Source: Pseudomonas sp. BN411 (GTDB lineage Bacteria; Pseudomonadota; Gammaproteobacteria; Pseudomonadales; Pseudomonadaceae). Taken from it: 64,000 bases of DNA. A program made the translations under genes and the position numbers. This document shows positions 51,021 through 59,485 of this stretch, one piece after another. The DNA is taken from NCBI RefSeq assembly GCF_029871235.1, contig NZ_SSOM01000080.1, positions 124,152-188,151 of the forward strand. Direction: 5' to 3'. Positions within the stretch are counted from its first letter, which is position 1. The number at the start of each line of letters is the position of its first letter. The notes beneath the pieces were generated by a model. That model had not been told where the DNA came from and searched no databases. It saw only the letters and a program-made list of their open reading frames with translations.

Positions 51021-52076
51021 ATGAACTTCATCGATGGTTCCCTGTTTGTCGAAAACATGGAAAAGCTGGTCATCACCGCCGCCCCCTATGGCCCGGAGTG
51101 GATGCCGTCCGACTTCCCGGAAGACATCCCGGTCAGCATGGACGCGCAGATCCAGAAAGCCGTGGACTGCTACAACGCCGGCGCCACCGTGCTGCACGTC
51201 CACGTGCGTGAAGAAGACGGCAAGGGCTCCAAGCGCCTGTCCAAATTCAACGAACTGCTGGCAGGTATCCGTGAAGCCTGCCCGGGGATCATCCTCCAGG
51301 TCGGCGGTTCGATTTCCTTTGCACCCGAGAACGACGGCGACGTTGCCAAGTGGCTGTCCGACGACACCCGCCACATGCTGGCCGAGCTGACCCCGACCCC
51401 GGATCAGGTGACCATCGCGATCAACACCAACCAGATGAACGTCTGCGAGCAGATGACCGCCGCCGACATTCGCGGCACCTCGCTGGAAGACCCGGTGATG
51501 CTCAAGGCCTACCAGGAAATGACCATCCCGGCCGGTCCTGCCTGGGTCGAGGAACACATTCGCCGCCTTTCCGCCAACGGCATCCAGACTCACTTCCAGC
51601 TGGCCAATATCACCCAACTCAATACCGTCGAGCGCATGATGCGCCGCGGCGCGTGCAATGTGCCGCTGATCCTCACCTGGGTCGCTATCGGCGGCGGCTT
51701 CGACTCGCCGAATCCGTACGACCTGGCCAACTTCGTGCGCGCCTGCCCGGACGGTTCGGTGCTGACGCTGGAAACCAGCATGCGCAATGTGCTGCCGCTG
51801 AACATGATGGCCATCGCTCTCGGCCTCCACGTACGCTGCGGCATCGAGGACAACATCTGGAACCAGCGCCAGACCGCCAAGATGACGACCGTCGAGCAGA
51901 TCGAGCAGCTGGTGCGCATCTCCCGCGAGTTCGGCCGTGAAGTGGCCAACGGCGAGGAAGCCCGCAAGATCTACAAGATCGGGACCTTCTACAAGGACGC
52001 CGACGAGACCCTGGCCAGGAACGGCTTCGCGCCCAACCGCAAGCCGGGTCAGGTCGGCTTCACGCAGCACACCTGA
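51021..52076 (+). CDS. BKACE (DUF849) beta-keto acid cleavage enzyme
   Basis: 351 residues of the 3-keto-5-aminohexanoate cleavage family, a zinc TIM barrel that uses acetyl-CoA to cleave beta-keto acids into acetoacetate and a CoA ester. Zinc ligands His-x-His are in LHVHVREEDG; TAAPYGPEWMPSDFPEDIPVS is a typical N-terminal strand and loop; FQLANITQLNTVERMMRRGA and VAIGGGFDSPNPYDLANFV follow. Substrate specificity is not readable; dehydrocarnitine and related keto acids are known substrates in the family. It lies 49 bp after the TauD-type gene. ATG at 51021 with CCAGGAG upstream. Confidence 0.9.
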   Translation: MNFIDGSLFVENMEKLVITAAPYGPEWMPSDFPEDIPVSMDAQIQKAVDCYNAGATVLHVHVREEDGKGSKRLSKFNELLAGIREACPGIILQVGGSISFAPENDGDVAKWLSDDTRHMLAELTPTPDQVTIAINTNQMNVCEQMTAADIRGTSLEDPVMLKAYQEMTIPAGPAWVEEHIRRLSANGIQTHFQLANITQLNTVERMMRRGACNVPLILTWVAIGGGFDSPNPYDLANFVRACPDGSVLTLETSMRNVLPLNMMAIALGLHVRCGIEDNIWNQRQTAKMTTVEQIEQLVRISREFGREVANGEEARKIYKIGTFYKDADETLARNGFAPNRKPGQVGFTQHT

Positions 52077-52082
52077 TGCTCC

Positions 52083-52110
52083 GGTCGGTCAGCAATGCAA
52101 CTGACCGACC
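52083..52110. terminator. Hairpin downstream of BKACE gene
   Basis: GGTCGGTCAG (52083-52092) pairs perfectly with CTGACCGACC (52101-52110), 8-nt loop, 7 bp after the BKACE stop codon. Likely the BKACE terminator. Confidence 0.6.
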
Positions 52111-52120
52111 ATTACTCGAC

Positions 52121-52146
52121 GCACGCTGCCGATCACGGCAGCGTGC
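52121..52146. terminator. Second hairpin, containing the convergent gene's stop codon
   Basis: GCACGCTGCCG (52121-52131) pairs with CGGCAGCGTGC (52136-52146), loop ATCA. The TGA of the leftward protease gene is in the loop (52133-52135). With the hairpin at 52083 it forms a double terminator between convergent genes. Confidence 0.6.
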
Positions 52147-52651
52147 ATTTGGGCTCGGTGGTGAACGTGCGGGATACGTCCACGGCGCCCAGGTGTTCCA
52201 GGGTGCGGCGACCGATCAGCACCGGGTAGAGCATCTTGCCGCGGTTCTTCAGGGAGAATTCTTCGTTGTAGACGCGATCGCCGATGCACATCTGCAGCTT
52301 CACCACCGGACGGTGCTCGGCGCCGCCCGCGCCGCGAACCTTGACGTTCCGTTCCACCGGGCGTTCGAAGGGAATGTTCACCATTTTGCCGGTTTCGCTG
52401 TCCTTCACTTCGACGTTGAAGCGAACCCACTTCTTGCCGTCCTTCTCGAAGCGTTCCAGGTCCTTGGCGTCCATGGAGGACGTCAGCGCGCCGGTGTCCA
52501 GCTTGATCTTCACCGAGACTTTTTCGGGAAGCAGCAGACCCTCTTCCACCCAGCCGAACACCTTCGCCGGACTCTGGGTGGCGGAGAACGCGGCGGGGAT
52601 CATCATCAAGCTCGCGAGCAGTGCGAGCAGACGTACTTTGTGGCGGGCCAT
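52133..52651 (-). CDS. RimB-like (ATP-dependent zinc protease/retropepsin-like) exported protein
   Basis: 172 residues from the ATG at 52651, with a signal peptide (VRLLALLASLMMIPAAFSA). The retropepsin-like active-site motif is KIKLDTGALTSSMDAKDLE; RPVVKLQMCIGDRVYNEEFSL and YPVLIGRRTLEHLGAVDVSRTF follow the RimB/putative ATP-dependent zinc protease family. Family members act on RimK-modified proteins or peptidoglycan-related targets; this copy is predicted periplasmic. The upstream frame continues to 52966 but lacks family similarity. Divergent from the SulP gene. Confidence 0.85.
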   Translation of the reverse strand: MARHKVRLLALLASLMMIPAAFSATQSPAKVFGWVEEGLLLPEKVSVKIKLDTGALTSSMDAKDLERFEKDGKKWVRFNVEVKDSETGKMVNIPFERPVERNVKVRGAGGAEHRPVVKLQMCIGDRVYNEEFSLKNRGKMLYPVLIGRRTLEHLGAVDVSRTFTTEPKCTLP

Positions 52652-52917
52652 GAATGGCTCCTTCGCTGGGTAAGGCCCCCACTCTGCTCCCGGCGTCGTC
52701 AAGGTTGTGTGAAGACATGACCGCCTCCCAAGGGCAGTCCCACAACCGTTCTTGCGATTGAAATCGCCTCCACAAGCGTCGAGAACGTTGCGCGCTTCAG
52801 TGCAGTCACGGCTGGGGCCGCCTCCCGATTGACATAGGGCACGCCCCCGCCGGCTGTCTATCCTCATGCTTGTGCCCGCCCATCTTCTTGACCCCGCCTG
52901 ACCGCTTTGGAGCCCCG

Positions 52918-54678
52918 ATGAAAAACACCCAGTCCGATCTCCCTCCGCAAGCCACCCTCGCCACAACGCGGCAATCGGGTTGGCGGCGCTGGCTGCCCGG
53001 ACTGAAGCTGTTGCAGGAATACCAGCCGGCCTGGCTGCCCAGGGACCTGGTCGCGGGCCTGGTCCTGACTACCATGCTGGTGCCGGTGGGTATCGCCTAC
53101 GCCGAGGCTTCGGGCGTGCCGGGCATCTATGGCCTGTACGCCACCATCGTGCCGTTGCTGGCCTACGCCCTCTTCGGCCCCAGCCGCATCCTCGTGCTCG
53201 GCCCGGATTCGGCGCTGGCCGCCATCATCCTTGCCGTGGTGATGCAGCTGTCGGGAGGCGACCCGATGCGCGCCATCGCCCTGGCCAGCGCCATGGCCCT
53301 GGTTTCCGGGCTGGTCTGCATCGCCGCCGGCCTGTTGCGCCTGGGCTTCATCACCGAGTTGCTGTCCAAGCCGATCCGCTATGGCTACATGAATGGCATC
53401 GCGTTCACCGTCCTGATCAGCCAGACGCCCAAGCTGTTCGGCGTTTCCGTCGACAGCGCGGGGCCACTTCGCGATATCTGGGAACTGGGCCAGGCGTTGC
53501 TAGCCAACCAGGCCAACTGGGCGTCCTTTGCCGTGGGCGCCGGCACGCTGGTGGTGATCCTGCTGCTGAAACGCTTCGAGCGGGTGCCGGGCATCCTCAT
53601 TGCGGTGATCGGCGCGACCCTGGTGGTGGGCGGCCTGGATCTCTCCGCCACCCACGGCGTCAAGGTGCTGGGCGCGATGCCGCAGGGACTTCCGGGTTTC
53701 GCCGTGCCCTGGCTGCATCCGGGTGACCTGGTCACCGTCCTGGTCGGCGGAATCGCCGTGGCGCTCGTTTCCTTCGCCGATACCAGCGTGCTGTCCCGCA
53801 CCTATGCGGCCAAAACCCGCACGGCGGTGGACCGGAACCAGGAAATGGTCGGCCTCGGCGCCGCCAACCTGGCCACCGGGCTCTTCCAGGGGTTCCCCAT
53901 CAGCAGCAGCTCGTCGCGCACTCCGGTGGCCGAAGCGGCCGGGTCGAAGACCCAACTCACCGGCGTGTTCGGCGCGCTGGGGGTTTCCCTGTTGCTGCTG
54001 CTCGCCCCTGACCTGCTCCAGCACCTGCCCAACAGCGCATTGGCCGCCGTGGTGATCGCCGCCGCCATCGGCCTGTTCGAGTTCAAGGATCTCAAGCGCA
54101 TCTACCGCATCCAGCAATGGGAGTTCTGGCTGTCGATGACCTGCTTCGTCGGTGTGGCGGTGCTGGGCGCCGTCCCGGGGATTGGCCTGGCCGTGGTCGT
54201 GGCGGTGATCGAATTCCTCTGGGATGGCTGGCGTCCTCACTACGCGGTGCTGGGCCGGGTCGACGGCATTCGCGGCTATCACGACATCAGTCGCTATCCC
54301 CACGCCCGCGTGGTTCCCGGCCTGGTGTTGTTCCGCTGGGATGCCCCGCTGTTCTTCGCCAACGCCGAGCTGTTCCAGAACTGCGTGCTGGGCGCCGTGG
54401 CCCAGGCGCCGGGCAAGGTGAACCGCATAGTGATCGCCGCGGAGCCGGTCACCAGCGTGGACGTGACCTCGGCGGACATGCTCGTGGAACTGGAACAGAG
54501 CCTGCGAAGCGCCGGCGTGGAACTGCGCTTCGCCGAGATGAAAGACCCGGTGAAGGACAAGCTCGGGTACCTGGAGGTGCTTGCCCGTATCGGCGCTGGC
54601 GACGAGATCTTCCAGCCAACCGTCGGGGCGGCGGTAGATGCCTATCTGGAAGAGCATGGGGTGGACTGGACGCCTTGA
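52918..54678 (+). CDS. SulP-family anion (sulfate) permease with STAS domain
   Basis: 586 residues. The N-terminal membrane domain has the SulP signatures LVAGLVLTTMLVPVGIAYAEASGVPGIYGLYATIVPLLAY and GPDSALAAII, each with the usual short repeats, and about 10-12 hydrophobic segments. RTYAAKTRTAVDRNQEM and GFPISSSSSRTPVAEAAG mark the conserved loop. A cytoplasmic STAS domain (about 435-560) ends the protein. Probably sulfate, bicarbonate or another anion; not distinguishable by sequence. The ATG at 52918 has TTTGGAG six bases upstream; the upstream frame to 52870 is not needed. Confidence 0.9.
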   Translation: MKNTQSDLPPQATLATTRQSGWRRWLPGLKLLQEYQPAWLPRDLVAGLVLTTMLVPVGIAYAEASGVPGIYGLYATIVPLLAYALFGPSRILVLGPDSALAAIILAVVMQLSGGDPMRAIALASAMALVSGLVCIAAGLLRLGFITELLSKPIRYGYMNGIAFTVLISQTPKLFGVSVDSAGPLRDIWELGQALLANQANWASFAVGAGTLVVILLLKRFERVPGILIAVIGATLVVGGLDLSATHGVKVLGAMPQGLPGFAVPWLHPGDLVTVLVGGIAVALVSFADTSVLSRTYAAKTRTAVDRNQEMVGLGAANLATGLFQGFPISSSSSRTPVAEAAGSKTQLTGVFGALGVSLLLLLAPDLLQHLPNSALAAVVIAAAIGLFEFKDLKRIYRIQQWEFWLSMTCFVGVAVLGAVPGIGLAVVVAVIEFLWDGWRPHYAVLGRVDGIRGYHDISRYPHARVVPGLVLFRWDAPLFFANAELFQNCVLGAVAQAPGKVNRIVIAAEPVTSVDVTSADMLVELEQSLRSAGVELRFAEMKDPVKDKLGYLEVLARIGAGDEIFQPTVGAAVDAYLEEHGVDWTP

Positions 54679-54704
54679 GCGACTGGGGCAACTGCGTTGC
54701 CCTT

Positions 54705-54768
54705 GGCGAATGAATTCGCCCCTACAGGAAGCGCGGAGCCTTGGCCCTGCGCTCTTGTGGGGGCGATT
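54705..54768. repeat. REP-like inverted repeat pair
   Basis: GGCGAATGAATTCGCCCCTACA (54705 onwards) and TTGTGGGGGCGATTTCAATCGC (to about 54768) are inversely related pseudomonad REP arms flanking GCGC-containing spacer sequence. They sit between SulP and the convergent cupin gene. Confidence 0.6.
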
Positions 54769-54806
54769 TCAATCGCTGAGCAGGCCGAAGGGCTGCCCCT
54801 ACAGCG

Positions 54807-55238
54807 TCACTCCTCCAGTTTCAACAGCGGCTGGCTCTTGTTCACCGTGTAGGTCGCCAGTTCGGAAGCGGTGACGCTGCCAACGTTCTTCGCCACATGG
54901 GGCGTGCCTGCGGGGATGAACAGGGAGTCACCCGCCTTGAGCACGATCGGCGCGCGGCCTTCCAGCTGGTATTCGAAAGTGCCGGACAGCACATGGGCGA
55001 CTTCCGCGCCCGGATGGGAGTGCCTGGGGGACGCCACACCCGGATCGATATCCACACGCGCCTGGATGGCTTCGTAACCGGGCACCTCCAGGTCGTGGCG
55101 CGCCAGGTCAGTACGGTGAATTCCGTTCTGCCAGCTCACCTTGCCGGCCCCGGATTGCGGCTGGGTCTCCCCGGCCTGCACGAGACCCGCGAAAGCAAGC
55201 AGGGCAGCAGCGGTGGTGATGAAAACTGAATGCGACAT
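54807..55238 (-). CDS. Exported cupin-domain protein
   Basis: 143 residues with a signal peptide (SVFITTAAALLAFAGLVQA). The cupin fold shows motif 1 ASPRHSHPGAEVAHVLSGTFEYQLEG (His ligands and Glu/His pattern) and motif 2 GDSLFIPAGTPHVAKNVG (His). Metal-binding likely; reaction unknown. ATG at 55238. Convergent with SulP across the REP-like element. Some related exported cupins bind small molecules or act as stress factors. Confidence 0.85.
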   Translation of the reverse strand: MSHSVFITTAAALLAFAGLVQAGETQPQSGAGKVSWQNGIHRTDLARHDLEVPGYEAIQARVDIDPGVASPRHSHPGAEVAHVLSGTFEYQLEGRAPIVLKAGDSLFIPAGTPHVAKNVGSVTASELATYTVNKSQPLLKLEE

Positions 55239-55411
55239 GGACGGGGCCTCTCGTTAGAGCAGTGATGGAGGCTTCACCCTATCCCCGGCATCTGCCGGCG
55301 TTGTGTCGGAATCCGTGGGTTTTGCAAGCTCGCATGTCAGAGCGCGAGACCGACACACGAACTTACAAGGAAGGCCCGCTGGAGGACTCCAGAGGGCCCG
55401 ATGCACCCGGA

Positions 55412-56455
55412 TCAGCGAGACAGTGAACCGGCGCCCTTGCGCTGCTGCTTCACCTCGTACATCTCGTGGTCCGCCAGCTTGATGGCTTCTTCCGCGTCCA
55501 CGGTTCCCGGCAGCACCGCCACCACGCCGACGCTGGCGCCACGGTAGTGGATGCTCCCGCTTCCCTCACCCAGGTCGTACTGCCCTTCCGTGGCCTTCGT
55601 CAGCCGTGCCTGCAACAGGTCGACGGCATTGCGCATGTCGGCCGAAGGGTCCAGCTGCCCGATTGCCGAGCCAAGCGCGACCACGATGAACTCATCCCCA
55701 CCGGAACGCCCGAGCACGTCGCTGGTACGCAGGCTGTCCTTCAACTGAGCGGAAACACCCTTGAGGAACTCGTCGCCAGCCTGATGGCCGTAGGTGTCAT
55801 TGATGAGCTTGAAGCCATCCAGGTCGATCACGCCGACCAGGACGTACTTCTGCTCGCGCTTGGCCAGCGCGAGCAGGCGCGGCAGTTCGCTCAGGATGGC
55901 GCGTCGGTTGGACAGTCCGGTCAGGGCATCGGTCAATGCCAGCTTGGCCAATTCGGTGTTCGCCTCCTGCAAGCGATCCACCAGCATCTCCCGTTCGAGC
56001 AGATAGCCCACCAGTCCGGAAAGCAGCCGCATGATGGGCTCGACCTCCGGGGAGCGGGCGACCTGGGCGGAGCTTGCGGCACAGACGGTGCCCAGCACGC
56101 GGCCATCGTGGGCTTTGATCGGGGCACTCACATAGGTCTTGATGCCGAGCGCCCTGGCGGCGTCCGAGTCGCCCCAGCATTCGGCAACGTCGTCCGAGTA
56201 CAGGCGGTTCTCGTCGAGGGCACGCTTGCACAGCGTATCGGCCCAGGGCACCACCAGCCCCTCGGGAATCTCCATCTCACCGACGTTGCGCGCGTACTCG
56301 ACACGCTGTACGCCTTGCTCGGTGTCGATGGTGGTCAGGTAGGTCGACTCCATGCCGGTCACCCTGCCAAGCAGAGTCAGCAGCGGCCGCGTGAGCTGCT
56401 CTACGGTCTGGGCCTTGGGAACGGTCTCGGAAAGGAAGGAAAGTATCTGATCCAT
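55412..56455 (-). CDS. GAF-GGDEF diguanylate cyclase
   Basis: 347 residues. A GAF domain (about 20-155; PWADTLCKRALDENRLYSDDV, then KTYVSAPIKAHDGRVLGTVCA) is linked by a short coil (EREMLVDRLQEANTELAKLALTD) to a GGDEF domain (about 175-340). The active site is intact (GGDEF 252-256) and the inhibitory I-site RTSD (243-246) is five residues upstream, so activity and feedback control by c-di-GMP are expected. GAF signal unknown. ATG at 56455. Monocistronic. Confidence 0.92.
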   Translation of the reverse strand: MDQILSFLSETVPKAQTVEQLTRPLLTLLGRVTGMESTYLTTIDTEQGVQRVEYARNVGEMEIPEGLVVPWADTLCKRALDENRLYSDDVAECWGDSDAARALGIKTYVSAPIKAHDGRVLGTVCAASSAQVARSPEVEPIMRLLSGLVGYLLEREMLVDRLQEANTELAKLALTDALTGLSNRRAILSELPRLLALAKREQKYVLVGVIDLDGFKLINDTYGHQAGDEFLKGVSAQLKDSLRTSDVLGRSGGDEFIVVALGSAIGQLDPSADMRNAVDLLQARLTKATEGQYDLGEGSGSIHYRGASVGVVAVLPGTVDAEEAIKLADHEMYEVKQQRKGAGSLSR

Positions 56456-56529
56456 GCAGAGGCTTCGGTAACCGGCTGATAAGGGTTGGATTGTTATCAG
56501 AACACTGACCCTCTGAACAGCGACCAGGT

Positions 56530-57366
56530 TCAGGAAAACAATTCAGGTCCGCCCCGATTCAGCCACTCCCTGGGGCTCGCGCCCACCTTGCGGCGGAAGG
56601 CCCGCGCCAGGGCCGACGGGCTCTCGTAACCCACCTCGTCGGCAATCAGGGCAATGGGGCGCCCCTCGCGCAGGCGCTTCTGCGCAAGGCTCACGCGCCA
56701 GCTCACCAGGTAGTCCGCCGGAGTGATGCCCACTACCTCGCGGAACTGCGCAGCGAAGCTGGCACGCGACATGTTCGCTACCTCGGCCAGCTCGGCCACT
56801 GACCAGGGTTTGGCCGGGCTGTCGTGCATCTGGGTGATCGCCCGCGCCAGGCGCGGATTCGCCAGCCCCGCCAGCATGCCGCTGGAAATGCCACCGGTAT
56901 CCATCAGGTGCCGCAGCAACTGGATGACCATCAGCTCGAACAGCCGGTTGAGGATGGCTTCCTTGCCGCAGTCGTCGCCGAACGCCTCGCTGAACAGCCA
57001 GTCGACGATGCCATTCACGCTGGGCACGGCGCCGAGGGGCAACAGCATGTGCGCCGGCAGTGCCCGCGACAGCGGGTTGTCGATTCCGCCGTCGAAGTCC
57101 AGGGTGGCACACACCAGATCGGCGTGATCATCTTCGGTGGCGGTCAATCGGTGGGCAAAGGGCCCGCCGATCAGTACCAGGCTCGGCACTTCGATGCCAA
57201 TGCTGCCGCCCTCTTCCGAATCCAGGGTCGCGCGCCCGGAACGCAGCAAATGCACATAGCCACGAGGTTCGTCTGCCCCGTACGAGGCGACGCCGCAGAA
57301 CCTGCCGCTTTGGAACGTCGAGGCATGCAGGCTGAAGTACCCCAGCAGCGCTGACAGTCGGTCCAT
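56530..57366 (-). CDS. AraC-family transcriptional regulator
   Basis: 278 residues. N-terminal cupin-like ligand domain (residues about 1-170, including SGRFCGVASYGADEPRGYVHLL), then two HTH units: WSVAELAEVANMSRASFAAQFREVVGITPADYLVSWR and IALIADEVGYESPSALARAFRRKVGASPREW. This resembles AraC_binding_2/cupin_6 regulators. The ATG at 57366 was chosen over 57384. Divergent from grxC across 134 bp, so it may control grxC or its own gene; no operator was recognised. Confidence 0.9.
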   Translation of the reverse strand: MDRLSALLGYFSLHASTFQSGRFCGVASYGADEPRGYVHLLRSGRATLDSEEGGSIGIEVPSLVLIGGPFAHRLTATEDDHADLVCATLDFDGGIDNPLSRALPAHMLLPLGAVPSVNGIVDWLFSEAFGDDCGKEAILNRLFELMVIQLLRHLMDTGGISSGMLAGLANPRLARAITQMHDSPAKPWSVAELAEVANMSRASFAAQFREVVGITPADYLVSWRVSLAQKRLREGRPIALIADEVGYESPSALARAFRRKVGASPREWLNRGGPELFS

Positions 57367-57500
57367 GGGCCACTCCTCATACATTTAGACGATCTGTTGC
57401 ATAACTTGGACGATTTGAATCCAAAGCACCAGCTCATCTCCGTAGCATTCCCTCCAGGCCTTAACGGCAGCCCCAGCCCGCTACCTGATGGAGAATCCCC

Positions 57501-57755
57501 ATGAGCACCGTCACGATGTACACCACCAGCCACTGCCCTTACTGCCGGAACGCCAAGGCCCTGCTGGCACGCAAGGGGGCGGCCGCCACCGAGATCGATA
57601 TCGAGTCCGACCCGCGTCTGCTGTTGGAGATGATGGAAAGGACCGGGCGCCGCACGGTGCCACAGATATTCATTGGCGATTGCCACGTCGGCGGCTTCGA
57701 CGACCTGGCCGCGCTGGAGCGCCAGGGCGAATTGACAGCACTGCTGGCCCATTAA
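57501..57755 (+). CDS. grxC: Glutaredoxin 3
   Basis: 84 residues, the standard GrxC length. CPYC active site (12-15, TTSHCPYCRNAK), TVP cis-Pro loop (RRTVPQIFIGD) and GGFDDLAALE glutathione-binding helix are all present. It reduces protein disulfides and glutathionylated proteins in the cytoplasm. ATG at 57501 with GGAGAATCCCC upstream. Followed by a strong intrinsic terminator. Confidence 0.94.
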   Translation: MSTVTMYTTSHCPYCRNAKALLARKGAAATEIDIESDPRLLLEMMERTGRRTVPQIFIGDCHVGGFDDLAALERQGELTALLAH

Positions 57756-57761
57756 CGACAC

Positions 57762-57796
57762 GGCGGAGGTGAAGCTGCTTCACCTCCGCCTTTTTT
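57762..57796 (+). terminator. Rho-independent terminator of grxC
   Basis: GGCGGAGGTGAAG (57762-57774) pairs perfectly with CTTCACCTCCGCC (57778-57790) over 13 bp with a 3-nt loop, followed by TTTTTT (57791-57796). Clear intrinsic terminator. Confidence 0.93.
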
Positions 57797-57823
57797 CACC
57801 CCTGCAGAATGGTCTGATTCTGC

Positions 57824-58165
57824 CTAGCCCAGCTGATCGATCATCACCGAGTTGGTGTACACCAGGCTGCCGTCGCTCTCACGATGCCCCACCAGGTGGA
57901 AGTGGCCGCGTTCGTCGCCCTTGCTCAGGTAGACGCGGAATTGCAGGTCCGAAAGCGTGCCGCACTCTGACGGCGTGACCAGCTCCATGTGTTCCATGTC
58001 GGCGTCGAACATCATGTCCGGCTCATGGGTCTTTTGCAGTCGCTCCTCCGCTTCTTCGAGCCGCAAATGGTCGGCGTCGTTGACGTGGAAGTGCAGCTCC
58101 CCCATCGGAATGGACTTTTCCGCACCCTGGGGTTTGCACCAGCTTTTAATGGTCAAGGTATTCAT
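57824..58165 (-). CDS. Conserved hypothetical protein
   Basis: 113 residues from the ATG at 58165, which has TCAGGAGG seven bases upstream. No domain recognised. NTLTIKSWCKPQGAEKSI, then MGELHFHVNDADHLRLEEAEERL and LQFRVYLSKGDERGHFHLVGHR suggest a small soluble alpha/beta protein with several His residues. An upstream extension to 58225 lacks a ribosome-binding site. Monocistronic. Confidence 0.75.
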   Translation of the reverse strand: MNTLTIKSWCKPQGAEKSIPMGELHFHVNDADHLRLEEAEERLQKTHEPDMMFDADMEHMELVTPSECGTLSDLQFRVYLSKGDERGHFHLVGHRESDGSLVYTNSVMIDQLG

Positions 58166-58427
58166 CTGACAACCTCCTGACATGGGGCGTTGCCGCACCA
58201 GATGTTCAATCAGCAGTTTAGACAAAGCCCGCCGGGAGAATGCGTCAGTGATCGACCAAAGCCGCGTACCGCAAGGGCTTCAGGCATTCACAAAAGTTTC
58301 AGATGCTATAATTTTCCAGTGAAAGAACCATGAATTTTCACCCATGGTTCCAACATAACCAGCAGGCATAAACCCAGCTGTTACGGGAGACGGCATACCA
58401 CTTCGAACAAGAATCCGGAGGTGTGTC

Positions 58428-58982
58428 ATGAATCGGCATTACTACATCAGCAACAACCTCGATGACCTGGAAACCCTCGAATCCGAACTCGAGGCCAACG
58501 GCATCAATACCGAGCAGATCCACGTGCTGAGCGACAAGGATGCCGATGTGGAACAGCACCATCTCCACGATGTGAATTCCTTCATGAAGCAGGATGTCGT
58601 CCACTCCGGTGAAGTCGGCGCGGTGATCGGTGTACCGCTTGCCGCCCTGATCCTCCTCGGAGCCTGGCTGGCGGGCTGGACCGAGACACCGGCAGGCTGG
58701 GTTCCGTTTGTGTTCCTGGCCATCGTGGTGCTGGGGTTCTGCATCTGGGAAGGCGGGTTCTTCGGCATCCAGGTGCCCAATGCGCACTTCCGCAACCTGA
58801 AGGAGAAGATGAAGGAAGGTGAACATATCTTCTTCGTGGATGTGGACCCGGACCAGGAATCCATCCTCGACCGCGTCATCAATCACCACCCGCAACTGCA
58901 ATTGGCCGGCACGGGCTCGGCCTCACCGCACTGGATAGTCGCCTGGCTGCATCGCTGGCACCAGTTCAAGCGCACCATCTAA
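58428..58982 (+). CDS. Hypothetical membrane protein, two helices
   Basis: 184 residues. N-terminal soluble part (MNRHYYISNNLDDLETLESEL, with VLSDKDADVEQHHLHDVNSF) resembles the ferredoxin-like flavin/NAD-linked general-stress or magnesium-transporter-associated fold; two membrane segments follow (about 65-83 and 91-111), then a soluble tail. Similar proteins in Pseudomonas have no established function. ATG at 58428 with CCGGAGGTGTGTC upstream. Followed by intergenic repeats. Confidence 0.7.
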   Translation: MNRHYYISNNLDDLETLESELEANGINTEQIHVLSDKDADVEQHHLHDVNSFMKQDVVHSGEVGAVIGVPLAALILLGAWLAGWTETPAGWVPFVFLAIVVLGFCIWEGGFFGIQVPNAHFRNLKEKMKEGEHIFFVDVDPDQESILDRVINHHPQLQLAGTGSASPHWIVAWLHRWHQFKRTI

Positions 58983-58989
58983 ACCACCC

Positions 58990-59120
58990 CTCCCATCCCT
59001 CTCCCCCAAGGGAGAGGGATGATCCACACGCACGTCCTGCCGTAGGTTGGTCCGAGGAACGAGGCCCAACACCGCAGAGCCGGTGGATGGAAAAAGCGCC
59101 ATCCACCCTACGGGCCAGCT
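58990..59120. repeat. Intergenic palindromes of pseudomonad type
   Basis: CCCTCTCCCCCAAGGGAGAGGG (about 58996-59018) is a near-perfect palindrome. It is followed by a GTAGGTTGG...CCAAC unit and GGATGG...CCATCC arms ending at about 59115 (CACCCTACG). Common intergenic repeat families in Pseudomonas; also the likely terminator region for the convergent hypothetical and oxidase operons. Confidence 0.6.
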
Positions 59121-59150
59121 TCGTTGACCAATAGCGAATGGATCGCGGCC

Positions 59151-59468
59151 CTACTGCCCCAGGAACATTCCCCGGCTGAAGAACACGTAGTCCGCCTCGG
59201 CGACCATCAGCCCCACCAGCACCAGCAGGCACAAGGGCGGCACCAGGATGGCGTAGACCAGTGCCAGGCGCTCCCAGGCCATGTGCATGAAGATCGAGAC
59301 GATCAGCCCTGCCTTCAGCAGCATCAGGATGACGATCATCGACCAGCGGAAGTACCCGGTGAAGTGGAAGTAGTCCACCAGGTACGACAGGGTGCTGAGG
59401 ACGAACAGCAGCCCCCAAATCTTGAGGTACAGGCTGATCGGGTGTTGTTGACCTTCCGCGTGCGCCAT
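59151..59468 (-). CDS. Cytochrome c oxidase subunit IV-family protein
   Basis: 105 residues from the ATG at 59468 (GGGGAGAGATGAG upstream); the frame can be extended to 59492. Three hydrophobic segments: LYLKIWGLLFVLSTLSYLVDYF, WSMIVILMLLKAGLIVSIFMHM and LALVYAILVPPLCLLVLVGLM. FMHMAWE is typical of the caa3/prokaryotic COX4 family (CoxIV_pro/CyoD-like). Last gene of the oxidase operon, 17 bp after a subunit III gene. Confidence 0.85.
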   Translation of the reverse strand: MAHAEGQQHPISLYLKIWGLLFVLSTLSYLVDYFHFTGYFRWSMIVILMLLKAGLIVSIFMHMAWERLALVYAILVPPLCLLVLVGLMVAEADYVFFSRGMFLGQ

Positions 59469-59485
59469 CTCATCTCTCCCCTGCT

